Assembly (NCBI RefSeq): GCF_902499115.1
Contig: NZ_CABVPN010000036.1
Span: 7,230-71,229 of the forward strand
DNA from: Burkholderia diffusa
GTDB taxonomy: Bacteria > Pseudomonadota > Gammaproteobacteria > Burkholderiales > Burkholderiaceae
Reading direction: 5' to 3'
DNA: 64,000 bases
The notes beneath the pieces are model-generated. The model ran no database searches. It saw nothing but the letters and a program-made list of their open reading frames with translations, and was not told the origin of the DNA. Position 1 is the stretch's first letter; every line of letters begins with the position of its first letter. Shown here one piece after another: positions 9,398 to 17,906 of the stretch. Both the position numbers and the translations under genes were made by a program.

Positions 9398-10866
9398 GGT
9401 TGCTAAAGCTTAGGGGTAGGCCGGGGCGGACTCGCTGCATCTGTGTGCGCGATTGTTGCGAAAAATTATATGCCGACAAAGATGCCGGCGGTGGGGATTC
9501 CGTCCACCGCGTGTGGGCATGTTTGACAGCGCGACGGTCTGTCGTGATCGCCGCAGCCGGGGGCGGAAAATCGGATGGAAAAAAATTCCGATTTAGATAT
9601 TAAATACTGGATTTTATTACCGATTGAATGGCATGAACATCGAATTGGCCCAGTAGATGAATTGGTGCTCTTTCTGTCGAGAAGATGGCCGGAACGGTGG
9701 TGGATCGAGTTCATCAATTCATAGTCTCCGTGATTAAGGTTTTATTTGTTGTTGATTAAAAATACTTTCACATATATCCGTTTGGCTGCATCGGATCGTA
9801 TGAATGTAAATAACGTCCGCTCCAGAAAACAATTTGTCCGCTGCGGAAAAGGTTTGATCCAAGGAAGCCCTGCACACTTGGCGGGACGCGGCTGGAATCG
9901 GTTCTTCGGCATGACCCGGTTTCGCGCAAAATTTTCTGCCACAGCCGTTTTTCCGGGAGTGCTGCATTCAATGTGACATTGAATGCTGGCAATCCCAATT
10001 TTCGGGACAACGGCAGTGCAACGAAGGTCGGCACGAGGGTAATGCGGGCTTCATCGTTCATCGAATGCACCTATATGAAAAATTATCGATGAATCATGAA
10101 GCAGATGCGAGTTTGGCACATCAGGCGACAAAAAATCGTCAAAGAAAGTCAGTAAGTTAATTCAGTGCAGGGGTCATCCGGCAGTCATCTTCCATTCTGG
10201 AAATCCGGAATGGAAGATGCGCGCCAGGATGGAAAGTGTGGGTGGGTTCGCGTCGATCGCCGGGCGGTTCGATCCTCCGGGAGGCGGTTGCGCGAAACCC
10301 ACTCTCGAATCAGGCGGGCACGAAAAAACATGAACATCAAAAGCATGGCAGATCAAAGCACCGGTTCTCGCGAACCGTTGTCGGCTGTCAGCGGCCGCGG
10401 GCCGGCGGCGCATGCATCTGCTCCGGGGGCCACGTGGGGGCATCCTCCCCCCGAATGACACTGCGCGGGCCGCGCTCCGGTTCGGCGCGGCATCCGTCCA
10501 TCCGGCGTCTGAACGACGCCCTCTCATGAGATTCGAGGTCGCCTGAGGTCCGGCGCGACGGCGTGCGCACGCGTTCTTTCGCGGTGTGGCGCGCCGCGCG
10601 CCGCCCCGGTCCGGTGGCCCGGTTTCCGTGATTCGATAAACCGCGAGCGTTGTCGTGCCTCGTGTCGTCCGGACACGGGCCGCGTACGGTCGCGTGCTCG
10701 CGACGTGCGTCGCGTGTGTCGTGCAGAGCCATCCGGCATTGAAGTTAGAAGTCCGAAGTAGGTTGCGGCGCGTCGCGAGGCGGGTGAAAACGGAGACGGA
10801 GACAGTCTTCGCCCGGCCGCGTTCGCTGTTGCGTCATCCAGCACATGTGAACCGAGGGAAAACAAG
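9398..10866. promoter_or_regulatory. 1.47-kb non-coding divergent region upstream of TAA1
   Basis: No convincing gene lies here. The stretch from about 9460 to 10160 is markedly AT-rich compared with its surroundings; the last 400 bp return to high GC. It separates the divergent receiver-AraC gene from the adhesin and contains a strong hairpin (10186-10219). Such a long leader before a surface adhesin suggests complex or silenced transcription. Short frames in it lack Shine-Dalgarno sequences and protein-like composition. Confidence 0.5.
10186..10219. repeat. perfect 12-bp inverted repeat (hairpin) upstream of TAA1
   Basis: CATCTTCCATTC and its exact complement GAATGGAAGATG are ten bases apart. 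The stem can extend through a T-G pair and two G-C pairs to leave an AAAT loop. No T-tract follows, so an operator or mRNA-leader structure is as likely as a terminator. Confidence 0.7.
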
Positions 10867-13800
10867 ATGAACAAGTCGTTCAAGTCGATCTGGAACGAAG
10901 CACTGGGCGCCTGGGTCGCGGCGTCGGAGCTCGACCGCGCGCGCGGCAAGCGGGTTGCGTCGTCGAGAAGCGCGTGCACGCATGCGGCGGACGCGGGCAC
11001 CGTCGCGGGCATCGCGACGAAGCCGGTGCTCTCGCCCAGGCGGCTCGTCGTGATGATGGCGGCCGCGTATCTCGGGCTGTTCCAGACCAGTGCGCATGCG
11101 CAGTATTCGGCGGGCGGCGGCTCCGCGACCGGCGGTGCCAGTTCGATCGCGATCGGTAACGGCTCGGTCGCGTCGCAGGTGAATTCGACCGCATACGGCA
11201 ATCTGTCGACGGCGGCGGGCGTGTCGTCCACGGCGATCGGGCCGGGCGCACACGCGATGGGCAGCGGATCGACGGCCATCGGCATCAACGCGCAGGCAAC
11301 CGGCGTCAACAGCGCGTCGATGGGCGTGCAGGCGATCGGATCCGGCGACTATTCGGTCGCGATCGGCAATCTCTCGAGCGCGACCCAAAGCGGCGGGGTG
11401 GCGATCGGCAGCGGCGCGGCCGCGACCGGCGTGTCGGCGGTCGGGCTCGGCAACAATGCGCTGGCGTCCGGCCAATATGCGGCCGCGCTCGGTCTCGGGG
11501 CGAGCGCGGCGGGGGCGCAAAGTGTCTCGCTCGGCTATGCGTCGAATGCAACCAATACGGGCTCGGTTGCGCTCGGCAATCAGTCGACGAGTTCGGGCGC
11601 GGCCGGAGTTGCGGTGGGCAGCGGCGCGCTGGCTTCCGGAAATTCAGGTGTGGCGATGGGCGTCAACAGCGGCGCGAAGGGCACCTCGTCGATCGCGATC
11701 GGCTGGGGCGGCACCGCCGGCGTGCCCGGTTCGGGCACGCAGTCGCTCGGCACCAGTTCGATCGCAATGGGCTCGAAAACGACGGCCGGCGCCGACAACG
11801 CGATTGCGTTCGGCCTGAGCGCCAATGCGTCGGGCCTCAGTTCGGTCGCGATGGGCGTTCAGTCGAGCGCGACGCAGCAATTCGGCGTGGCGCTGGGCAA
11901 TCTCGCGCTCGCAACCGGCATATCGGCGACGGCGCTGGGCCCCGGCGCGACGGCATCGGCCGTCAATGCGACGGCGATCGGCATCAACAGTGTCGCGGCG
12001 GCGGGTTCCACCCTGGCCCTGGGCGACAGCAATTCGGTTGCCGCCGCGGCGGGTGCGGGCTCGATCGCCGGCGGGAACAACTCGAAGGTGCTGGGCGGTA
12101 TCGGTGCGGTGGCACTCGGGTTTGGCCAGACCGTGAGCGGCAACGGTGCGGTGGCAATCGGCGATCCGAGCTCCGCGATCGGCACCGGCGCGGTCACGAT
12201 GGGGGCGAACAACACCGCGAACGGCGACGGCGCGGTGGCGATCGGCAATACGAACAATGCGCAGGGCACCGGCTCGATCGCGCTCGGCAATACGTCGACC
12301 GCGGCGGCAGCGGGCGCGGTGGCGTTCGGCGCGTCGGCGGTGGCGAACAATACGAACGACGTCGCGCTCGGCTCCGGGTCGGTGACGGCCGCGCCGAATC
12401 CCACCTCGACCGGCACCATCGGCGGCGTCACGTATACCTTCAACGGCGTCAATCCGACCAGCGTGGTCAGCGTCGGCGCGGTGGGCAGCGAGCGCCAGAT
12501 CACCAACGTCGCCGCGGGGCGGATCAGTTCGACGAGCACCGACGCGATCAACGGCTCGCAGCTCGCCGCGACGAACGAGGCGGTGACGTCGCTGTCGACG
12601 TCGACGCTGTCCAGCATCACGTCGTTGTCGACCGGGGTGTCGTCGCTATCGACGGGGCTGTCGTCGGCGAACAGTTCGATCACGTCGCTGTCCACGTCCA
12701 CGTCGACGGGGATCAGTTCGCTGTCTACGGGCCTGAGCTCGACCAACAGCTCGGTGACGTCGTTGTCGACGTCCACGTCCACCGGCCTGTCGTCGGCCAA
12801 TAGCGCGATCACGTCGCTGTCGACGTCGACGTCGACGGGGATCAGCTCGTTGTCTACGGGCCTGAGCTCGACCAACAGCGCCGTGACGTCGTTGTCGACG
12901 TCCACCTCTACCGGCCTGTCGTCGGCTAATAGCGCGATCACGTCGCTGTCTACCTCAACGTCGACGGGGATCAGCTCGTTGTCGACCGGCCTGAGTTCGA
13001 CGAACAGCACGGTGACGTCGCTGTCTACCTCAACGTCGACGGGCATCAGCTCGTTGTCGACCGGCCTGAGTTCGACGAACAGCACGGTGACGTCGCTGTC
13101 AACCTCAACGTCGACGGGGATCAGCTCGTTGTCGACCGGCCTGAGTTCGACGAACAGCACGGTGACGTCGCTGTCAACCTCAACGTCGACGGGCATCAGC
13201 TCGTTGTCGACCGGCCTGAGTTCGACGAACAGCACGGTGACGTCGCTGTCAACCTCAACGTCGACGGGCATCAGCTCGTTGTCGACCGGCCTGAGTTCGA
13301 CGAACAGCACGGTGACGTCGCTGTCAACCTCAACGTCGACGGGCATCAGCTCACTGTCGACCGGCCTGAGTTCGACGAACAGCACGGTCATGTCGCTGTC
13401 GACGTCCACCTCGACCGGCATCAGTTCGCTGTCTACCGGCCTGAGCTCGACGAACAGCACGATCACGTCGTTGTCGACGTCCGCGTCGACCGCCGTCGGC
13501 TCGCTGTCGACCGGCCTGTCCAGCACCAACAGCAACCTGACGTCGCTGTCGACCGCGACGTCGACGGGCATCAGTTCGCTGTCGACCGGCCTCAGTTCGA
13601 TCGCATCGAACAATGGCAACCTCGGCAACAGCACGGCTGGCGCGCTCGGCGGCGGCGCGACCTACAACCCGACGACCGGGGCGATCTCGGCGCCGTCCTA
13701 CGTGACCTACAACAGCGACGGCTCGACGACGGTCAACAACAACGTCGGCTCGGCGATCGACAACATCAACGCGAACGGCATCAAGTATTTCCACGCGAAC

Positions 13801-15351
13801 TCGACCGCACCGGACAGCCAGGCGCTCGGCGTCGACAGCGTGGCGATCGGGCCGAATGCGATCTCGCGGGTGGACGGCGGCATCGCGCTCGGCTCGGGTT
13901 CGGTGTCCGATCGTCCGATCGTGCAGTCGTCCGGGTTCCTGCGCAACGGCAGCGCGTCGATTCCGTTCGATACGACCGACGAGAAGCTGCTCGGCGCGGT
14001 GTCGCTCGGCGATGCGACGGGCAAGTCCTATCGCCAGATCACCAATGTCGCGGACGGCACGGGGCAACACGATGCAGTAACGGTGCGGCAGCTGACCGGC
14101 GCGTTGCAGTCGTTCGCGGTCACGCCCCAGAAGTACTTCCACGCGAATTCGACTGCGGCGGATTCGCTCGCGGTCGGCGCGGAATCGGTCGCGGTGGGGC
14201 CGACGACGGTCGTGAACGGCGACAACGGCGTGGGCATCGGCAACGGCGCGATCGTCGACCAGACCGCTCCTGGCGGCGTTGCAATCGGGCAGGCCGCGCA
14301 TTCCGCGCAAGCCGACGCGATCGCGCTCGGCAGCGGCGCGACGGCGACCGGCGCACAGTCCGTCGCGCAGGGCGCCAATGCGGTCGCGGTCAGCGTGGGC
14401 AGCGTCGCGCTCGGTTCCGGCGCGCGCAGCACCGCGACCGATGCGCTCGCGCTCGGGGCCGGCGCGTCGTCGACGTTCGCGAACAGCGTCGCGCTCGGCG
14501 CGGGTTCGCTGACGACGGTCGGCGCACTGACGAACTACATCGCGTACGGCCTGACCAGCCCGCAATCGTCGGCAGGCGAAGTGAACGTCGGCAACCGGCA
14601 GATCACCGGCCTTGCGGCAGGCAAGAACGGCACGGACGCGGTGAACGTGTCGCAGCTCGACTCGGTCGCGAATCAGCTGACGACGCTGATCGACCAGCGC
14701 ACGGCGAACGGCTCGTATTCGACGAATCCGACCGGCACGAAGATCGATCCGGTGACGGTCGGCTCGAATTCGTCGGCGGGCGGCTCGGGCTCGGTGGCAT
14801 CGGGCTCGAACAGCACGGCGGTCGGCAACGCGTCGACGGCGTCCGGCAACGGCTCGACCGCGCTCGGTGTCGGCGCGACCTCGTCGGGCAACAACTCGGC
14901 CGCGATCGGCGCCGGCAGCAATGACGGCGGCCGGTCGAACGTGGTCGCGGTCGGCTCGGCGGATTCGCCGCGGCAGGTCGCCAACGTCGCGGCGGGCACG
15001 CAGGGCACCGACGCGGTGAACGTCAATCAGCTGAATGCCGTGTCGAACCAGTTCACGCAGTCGCTGAACACGGTCAACAACCAACTCACACAGATGCAGC
15101 AGCAGATCCAGCAGACCGACTCGATGGCGCGCGAGGGGATCGCCGCAACGGCGGCGATGGCGTCGATCCCGCACATGGACCGCGATTCGAACTTCGCGAT
15201 GGGGGTCGGCACGGCGACGTTCCAGGGCCAGAAGGCCATGGCGGTCGGCATGCAGGCGCGCATCACGGAGAACCTGAAGGCGACGCTGAACGGCGGTTTC
15301 GCCGGTAGCCAGCGCGTCGTCGGCGCCGGCATGTTGTATCAGTGGAAGTGA
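10867..15351 (+). CDS. trimeric autotransporter adhesin (YadA/Hia type), TAA1
   Basis: 1494 residues. It starts with an extended signal peptide region (NKSFKSIWNEALGAWVAASE) and a second hydrophobic stretch ending at SAHAQ (about 79). A long YadA-type head of AIG-containing repeats fills about 85-560, with the neck motif ERQITNVAAGR and TDAINGSQL. A Ser/Thr-rich tandem-repeat stalk (about 574-906) follows, then a second head with two copies of KYFHANST. The C-terminal membrane anchor covers about 1395-1494 and ends in a typical aromatic/charged residue pair. Such proteins form trimeric surface fibres that bind host matrix or cells. GAGGGAA at 10854-10860 supports the start. The OmpA-like lipoprotein follows at once and may be co-expressed. 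A long antisense frame over the repeats is a composition artefact. Confidence 0.95.
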   Translation: MNKSFKSIWNEALGAWVAASELDRARGKRVASSRSACTHAADAGTVAGIATKPVLSPRRLVVMMAAAYLGLFQTSAHAQYSAGGGSATGGASSIAIGNGSVASQVNSTAYGNLSTAAGVSSTAIGPGAHAMGSGSTAIGINAQATGVNSASMGVQAIGSGDYSVAIGNLSSATQSGGVAIGSGAAATGVSAVGLGNNALASGQYAAALGLGASAAGAQSVSLGYASNATNTGSVALGNQSTSSGAAGVAVGSGALASGNSGVAMGVNSGAKGTSSIAIGWGGTAGVPGSGTQSLGTSSIAMGSKTTAGADNAIAFGLSANASGLSSVAMGVQSSATQQFGVALGNLALATGISATALGPGATASAVNATAIGINSVAAAGSTLALGDSNSVAAAAGAGSIAGGNNSKVLGGIGAVALGFGQTVSGNGAVAIGDPSSAIGTGAVTMGANNTANGDGAVAIGNTNNAQGTGSIALGNTSTAAAAGAVAFGASAVANNTNDVALGSGSVTAAPNPTSTGTIGGVTYTFNGVNPTSVVSVGAVGSERQITNVAAGRISSTSTDAINGSQLAATNEAVTSLSTSTLSSITSLSTGVSSLSTGLSSANSSITSLSTSTSTGISSLSTGLSSTNSSVTSLSTSTSTGLSSANSAITSLSTSTSTGISSLSTGLSSTNSAVTSLSTSTSTGLSSANSAITSLSTSTSTGISSLSTGLSSTNSTVTSLSTSTSTGISSLSTGLSSTNSTVTSLSTSTSTGISSLSTGLSSTNSTVTSLSTSTSTGISSLSTGLSSTNSTVTSLSTSTSTGISSLSTGLSSTNSTVTSLSTSTSTGISSLSTGLSSTNSTVMSLSTSTSTGISSLSTGLSSTNSTITSLSTSASTAVGSLSTGLSSTNSNLTSLSTATSTGISSLSTGLSSIASNNGNLGNSTAGALGGGATYNPTTGAISAPSYVTYNSDGSTTVNNNVGSAIDNINANGIKYFHANSTAPDSQALGVDSVAIGPNAISRVDGGIALGSGSVSDRPIVQSSGFLRNGSASIPFDTTDEKLLGAVSLGDATGKSYRQITNVADGTGQHDAVTVRQLTGALQSFAVTPQKYFHANSTAADSLAVGAESVAVGPTTVVNGDNGVGIGNGAIVDQTAPGGVAIGQAAHSAQADAIALGSGATATGAQSVAQGANAVAVSVGSVALGSGARSTATDALALGAGASSTFANSVALGAGSLTTVGALTNYIAYGLTSPQSSAGEVNVGNRQITGLAAGKNGTDAVNVSQLDSVANQLTTLIDQRTANGSYSTNPTGTKIDPVTVGSNSSAGGSGSVASGSNSTAVGNASTASGNGSTALGVGATSSGNNSAAIGAGSNDGGRSNVVAVGSADSPRQVANVAAGTQGTDAVNVNQLNAVSNQFTQSLNTVNNQLTQMQQQIQQTDSMAREGIAATAAMASIPHMDRDSNFAMGVGTATFQGQKAMAVGMQARITENLKATLNGGFAGSQRVVGAGMLYQWK
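12590..13590 (+). repeat. 75-bp tandem repeat array encoding the TAA1 stalk
   Basis: The repeat unit is 25 codons (SLSTSTSTGISSLSTGL plus SSTNSTVT). From about 13010 to 13390 successive copies begin 75 bp apart and are nearly identical in DNA; the flanking copies are more divergent or shortened. Recombination or slippage would change stalk length in 25-residue steps without shifting the frame. Short-read assemblies may collapse it. Confidence 0.9.
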
Positions 15352-15473
15352 TCGAGCGCGCAACGGTTCGCTCCGGCACGCGCTGCCGGAGCGAATCACA
15401 CGGAACGCATGCGAATGCGGCTGCGCCGAGCGCATCGCATTTGCTGCGCCCATCGCATTTTCGGAGTTATCAA

Positions 15474-16136
15474 GTGAAAAAACACCATCTTGCATTGCTG
15501 GCATCCGTCGTTTCCCTGGCCGCGTGTTCGAGCGCATCGGGGCCGACGTACAACGCATACGAACTGCAGCCGCGCGACGGCGTTAGGACCTTCCGCGTCG
15601 ACTGCCACGGCATCCTGTCGAGCGAGAAGACCTGCATGAAAGTCGCGACGCGCATGTGCGGCAGCGACGCAGTGCGCACGATCGATTCCACGGCGCCGTT
15701 CCGCGAAGGCGCGGACCCGCGCTCGCTCGTGTTCCAGTGCGGCGCTCCCACCGCGCCGGCCCCGGCAGCCGCACCGGCCGCGCCCGTGGCCGCCGAGAAA
15801 GTCAGCCTGACGGGCGATGCGTACTTCGCGACCGACTCCGCCACGCTGACGCCCACCGCGCAGGCCGCGCTCGACACGTTGCTGAATCGTCAGGGCGACA
15901 AGCAATTCTCGCGGGTGGACGTGACCGGCTATACCGACTCGACCGGCTCGGGTACACACAATCTGTCGCTGTCGCGGCGTCGCGCCGAGGCCGTCGCATC
16001 GTATTTGCGTGAACATGGGCTGAAGGCGGATTCGTTTGCGGCGACCGGGCGAGGCGAAGCCGATCCGGCGGCGTCAAACGATACCGCGGAAGGGCGGGCG
16101 CGCAACCGCCGCGTGGAAATCCTGCTGCAGAAGTAG
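15474..16136 (+). CDS. OmpA-family lipoprotein
   Basis: 220 residues from a GTG start with GGAG eight bases upstream. The leader is short and ends in the lipobox LAAC (Cys18), so the product is a lipoprotein. After a Cys-containing N-terminal domain (four Cys between about 40 and 100) and a Pro/Ala linker (about 93-105) there is a peptidoglycan-binding OmpA C-terminal domain, with VTGYTDSTGSGTHNLSLSRR and RNRRVEILL. It starts 122 bases after the adhesin and on the same strand. Pairing of trimeric autotransporters with an inner- or outer-membrane helper protein is known (for example SadB with SadA), so a role in adhesin biogenesis or anchoring to the wall is a reasonable inference. Confidence 0.92.
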   Translation: MKKHHLALLASVVSLAACSSASGPTYNAYELQPRDGVRTFRVDCHGILSSEKTCMKVATRMCGSDAVRTIDSTAPFREGADPRSLVFQCGAPTAPAPAAAPAAPVAAEKVSLTGDAYFATDSATLTPTAQAALDTLLNRQGDKQFSRVDVTGYTDSTGSGTHNLSLSRRRAEAVASYLREHGLKADSFAATGRGEADPAASNDTAEGRARNRRVEILLQK

Positions 16137-16390
16137 CAGGGGCGACATGGCGATCACACGCGCGGCCGTCGAAACCGGACGGCCCGCGTGTCGCTCCGCG
16201 CGTTGCCGGCCTGCCCGGTGGCGGGGTGGCGATCCCGTCATGGAAAACTGTATGAATATGCAGCAGAGTATCCGTCGAACCGGAGCCGCCCGGGCATGAC
16301 CCGTGCGGCACGTGCGCCGCGCGTGCGGGCATCCGCCGCAGCGTTTCGGCACCGAGAATTCCGGCTAACTCATCCAGACGGGCAGGCAAA

Positions 16391-16849
16391 TTGTCATCCA
16401 GCAATCTGATCCGCATTCGCGGAGCACATCAGCACAACCTCAAGAACCTCGATCTCGACCTGCGCACCGGCGAGATGACGGTCGTCACCCGCCCCCCGTC
16501 GGGCTCCGGCAAGTCGAGCCTCGTGTTCGACACGCCGGAAGCGGAAAACGTACTCGCCGAGCCGCAGGTGTGGCGTTTCTCCACCGGGCTGCACGACCCT
16601 GACAGCGACCTGCGCTACGCGGAGCCGCAGGCGGCGCTGTTCTCGTTCAACTCGGCCTACAGCGCATGCGAGACCTGCCGTGGCTTCGGCCGTGTGATCG
16701 GTGTCGATCTCGGCCGCGTGATCCCCGACGCGCGCAAGACGCTGCGCGGCGGCGCGATCAAGCCGATGCAGACGCCCGCCTGGAAGGAGTGCCAGGACGA
16801 CCTGATGCGCTACGCGGCGAAGGCGGACATCCGCCGCGACACGCCGCCG
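16391..16849 (+). pseudogene. UvrA-paralogue remnant with internal and 3' deletions
   Basis: The N-terminus is that of UvrA-like ABC ATPases (IRIRGAHQHNLKNLDLDL) with a Walker A region reading RPPSGSGKSSLVFDT, where the usual first Gly is Pro. Directly after FDT the sequence jumps past the insertion domain to RFSTGLHDPDSDLRYAEPQ and the zinc-finger piece ACETCRGFGRVIG. It ends at RRDTP, where unrelated autotransporter sequence on the other strand begins. Signature, Walker B and the second ATPase half are absent. This is the relic of a UvrA2-type gene, not the main excision-repair gene. Confidence 0.85.
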
Positions 16850-17265
16850 ACAGCGTGATCGACACGCCCGTCGCCGTGTAGACGGGCGTTGCCTCGAACC
16901 CGTCGACCGTCACCGTCGAGAACTGCGTGGATCCGGCCGCGCCGTCGACCAGCGCGATGGTGTCGCCGGCTTTGGGCGTGTAGCCGTTCACGAACTTCAC
17001 GTGCAGCGTGCCGCCCGCGACGGTGAACGAGCCGCCCACGCGCAGGCTTCCGCCGCCGTTGCCGTCGATGTCGATGTCGAGCGTCGTGTTGTCGAGCTGC
17101 GTATAGCGGGCGGCGATCGTCACGGGCGCGCTGGCCGCGATCCGGATGCCGCCGCCGGAGCCGACGTACACGTCGCCGTTGCCGAACGCCGTCGGGGACG
17201 CGGCGGCGAGCGTGCCGCCGCCGACCTGCGTGCCGCCCGTATAGGTGTTGCACCGGATCCGGGCC
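16850..17265 (-). pseudogene. autotransporter passenger fragment
   Basis: About 135 residues read in one minus-strand frame: NTYTGGTQVGGGTLAA, a typical autotransporter-associated beta-strand repeat, then GDVYVGSGGGIRIAAS, LDIDIDGNGGGSLRVGG and NGYTPKAGDTIALVDG. There is no start, signal peptide or beta-barrel. The fragment is cut at both ends; its C-side joins the UvrA relic near 16850. It is the remains of a classical (type Va) autotransporter gene in this adhesin locus. Confidence 0.75.
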
Positions 17266-17906
17266 GAAATTGCCTGTCGTTGATGGTTGCGTCGTTCGTT
17301 GGCGAGACCCGCTCGCGGGCACCGCGGGCGAGCGGGGCGACGCCTCGCCGGGTGCAATCTTGAGCACCATTGAAATCAGTCATCGCATGACGGCGCGAAG
17401 TGTAACGGAAGCATCACCGCGACGAAATAAAAAGTTGTCACGAAACAACTTGTCGATCCGATAGCGATTGTCACGAATCGATTGATTAACATGCTATTGA
17501 AGTTGAAATAAATGGTGATTGATGTGCTTGCGAGATATTATCGTCGCCGGCCTGCGCGAAGGACACGCATCATGTGTGTCGACCGATATCGGATCGTTTT
17601 TTCCGTGTTGTCATACAACCGATAACATTATGTGGTTCTACACACCGTATGTCGGCTCGCGGGCCGGTACAACCCTATCCAGGCGCGGCTATGCCGGCGT
17701 CGTCCGACGGATGAACAACCACCGCGCGACGTTCGGCCGGTATGATCGCTGCGCTCGCGAACGACGCAATCGGCCAGTGCATGCCGACGCGTGCGTGACC
17801 GACGTCACCGGCACGGCACTCGCGGCAGCGCAGGACGGACGCCGGCGACTCACCGGGCCTCGATCGGGCCGAACGGGCCAGGACAGCACGACGGAGTATT
17901 GAAACG
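17266..17906. other. intergenic region upstream of the TonB receptor
   Basis: No gene is supported. It holds an AT-rich stretch with GATAACATTATG (17620-17631), which loosely recalls Fur-type half sites, and the short palindrome CCGATATCGG (17583-17592). Neither is strong enough to call an operator. Confidence 0.35.

Noticed and set aside
11859..13634. 591-residue frame antisense to the TAA1 repeats
   Set aside because: Pure tandem repeat translation (PVDSELMPVDV units) that mirrors the sense repeat; no start signal or family.
17620..17640. Fur-box-like GATAACATTATG before the siderophore receptor
   Set aside because: Only part of the consensus is matched and no symmetric second half is present; kept as a note only.
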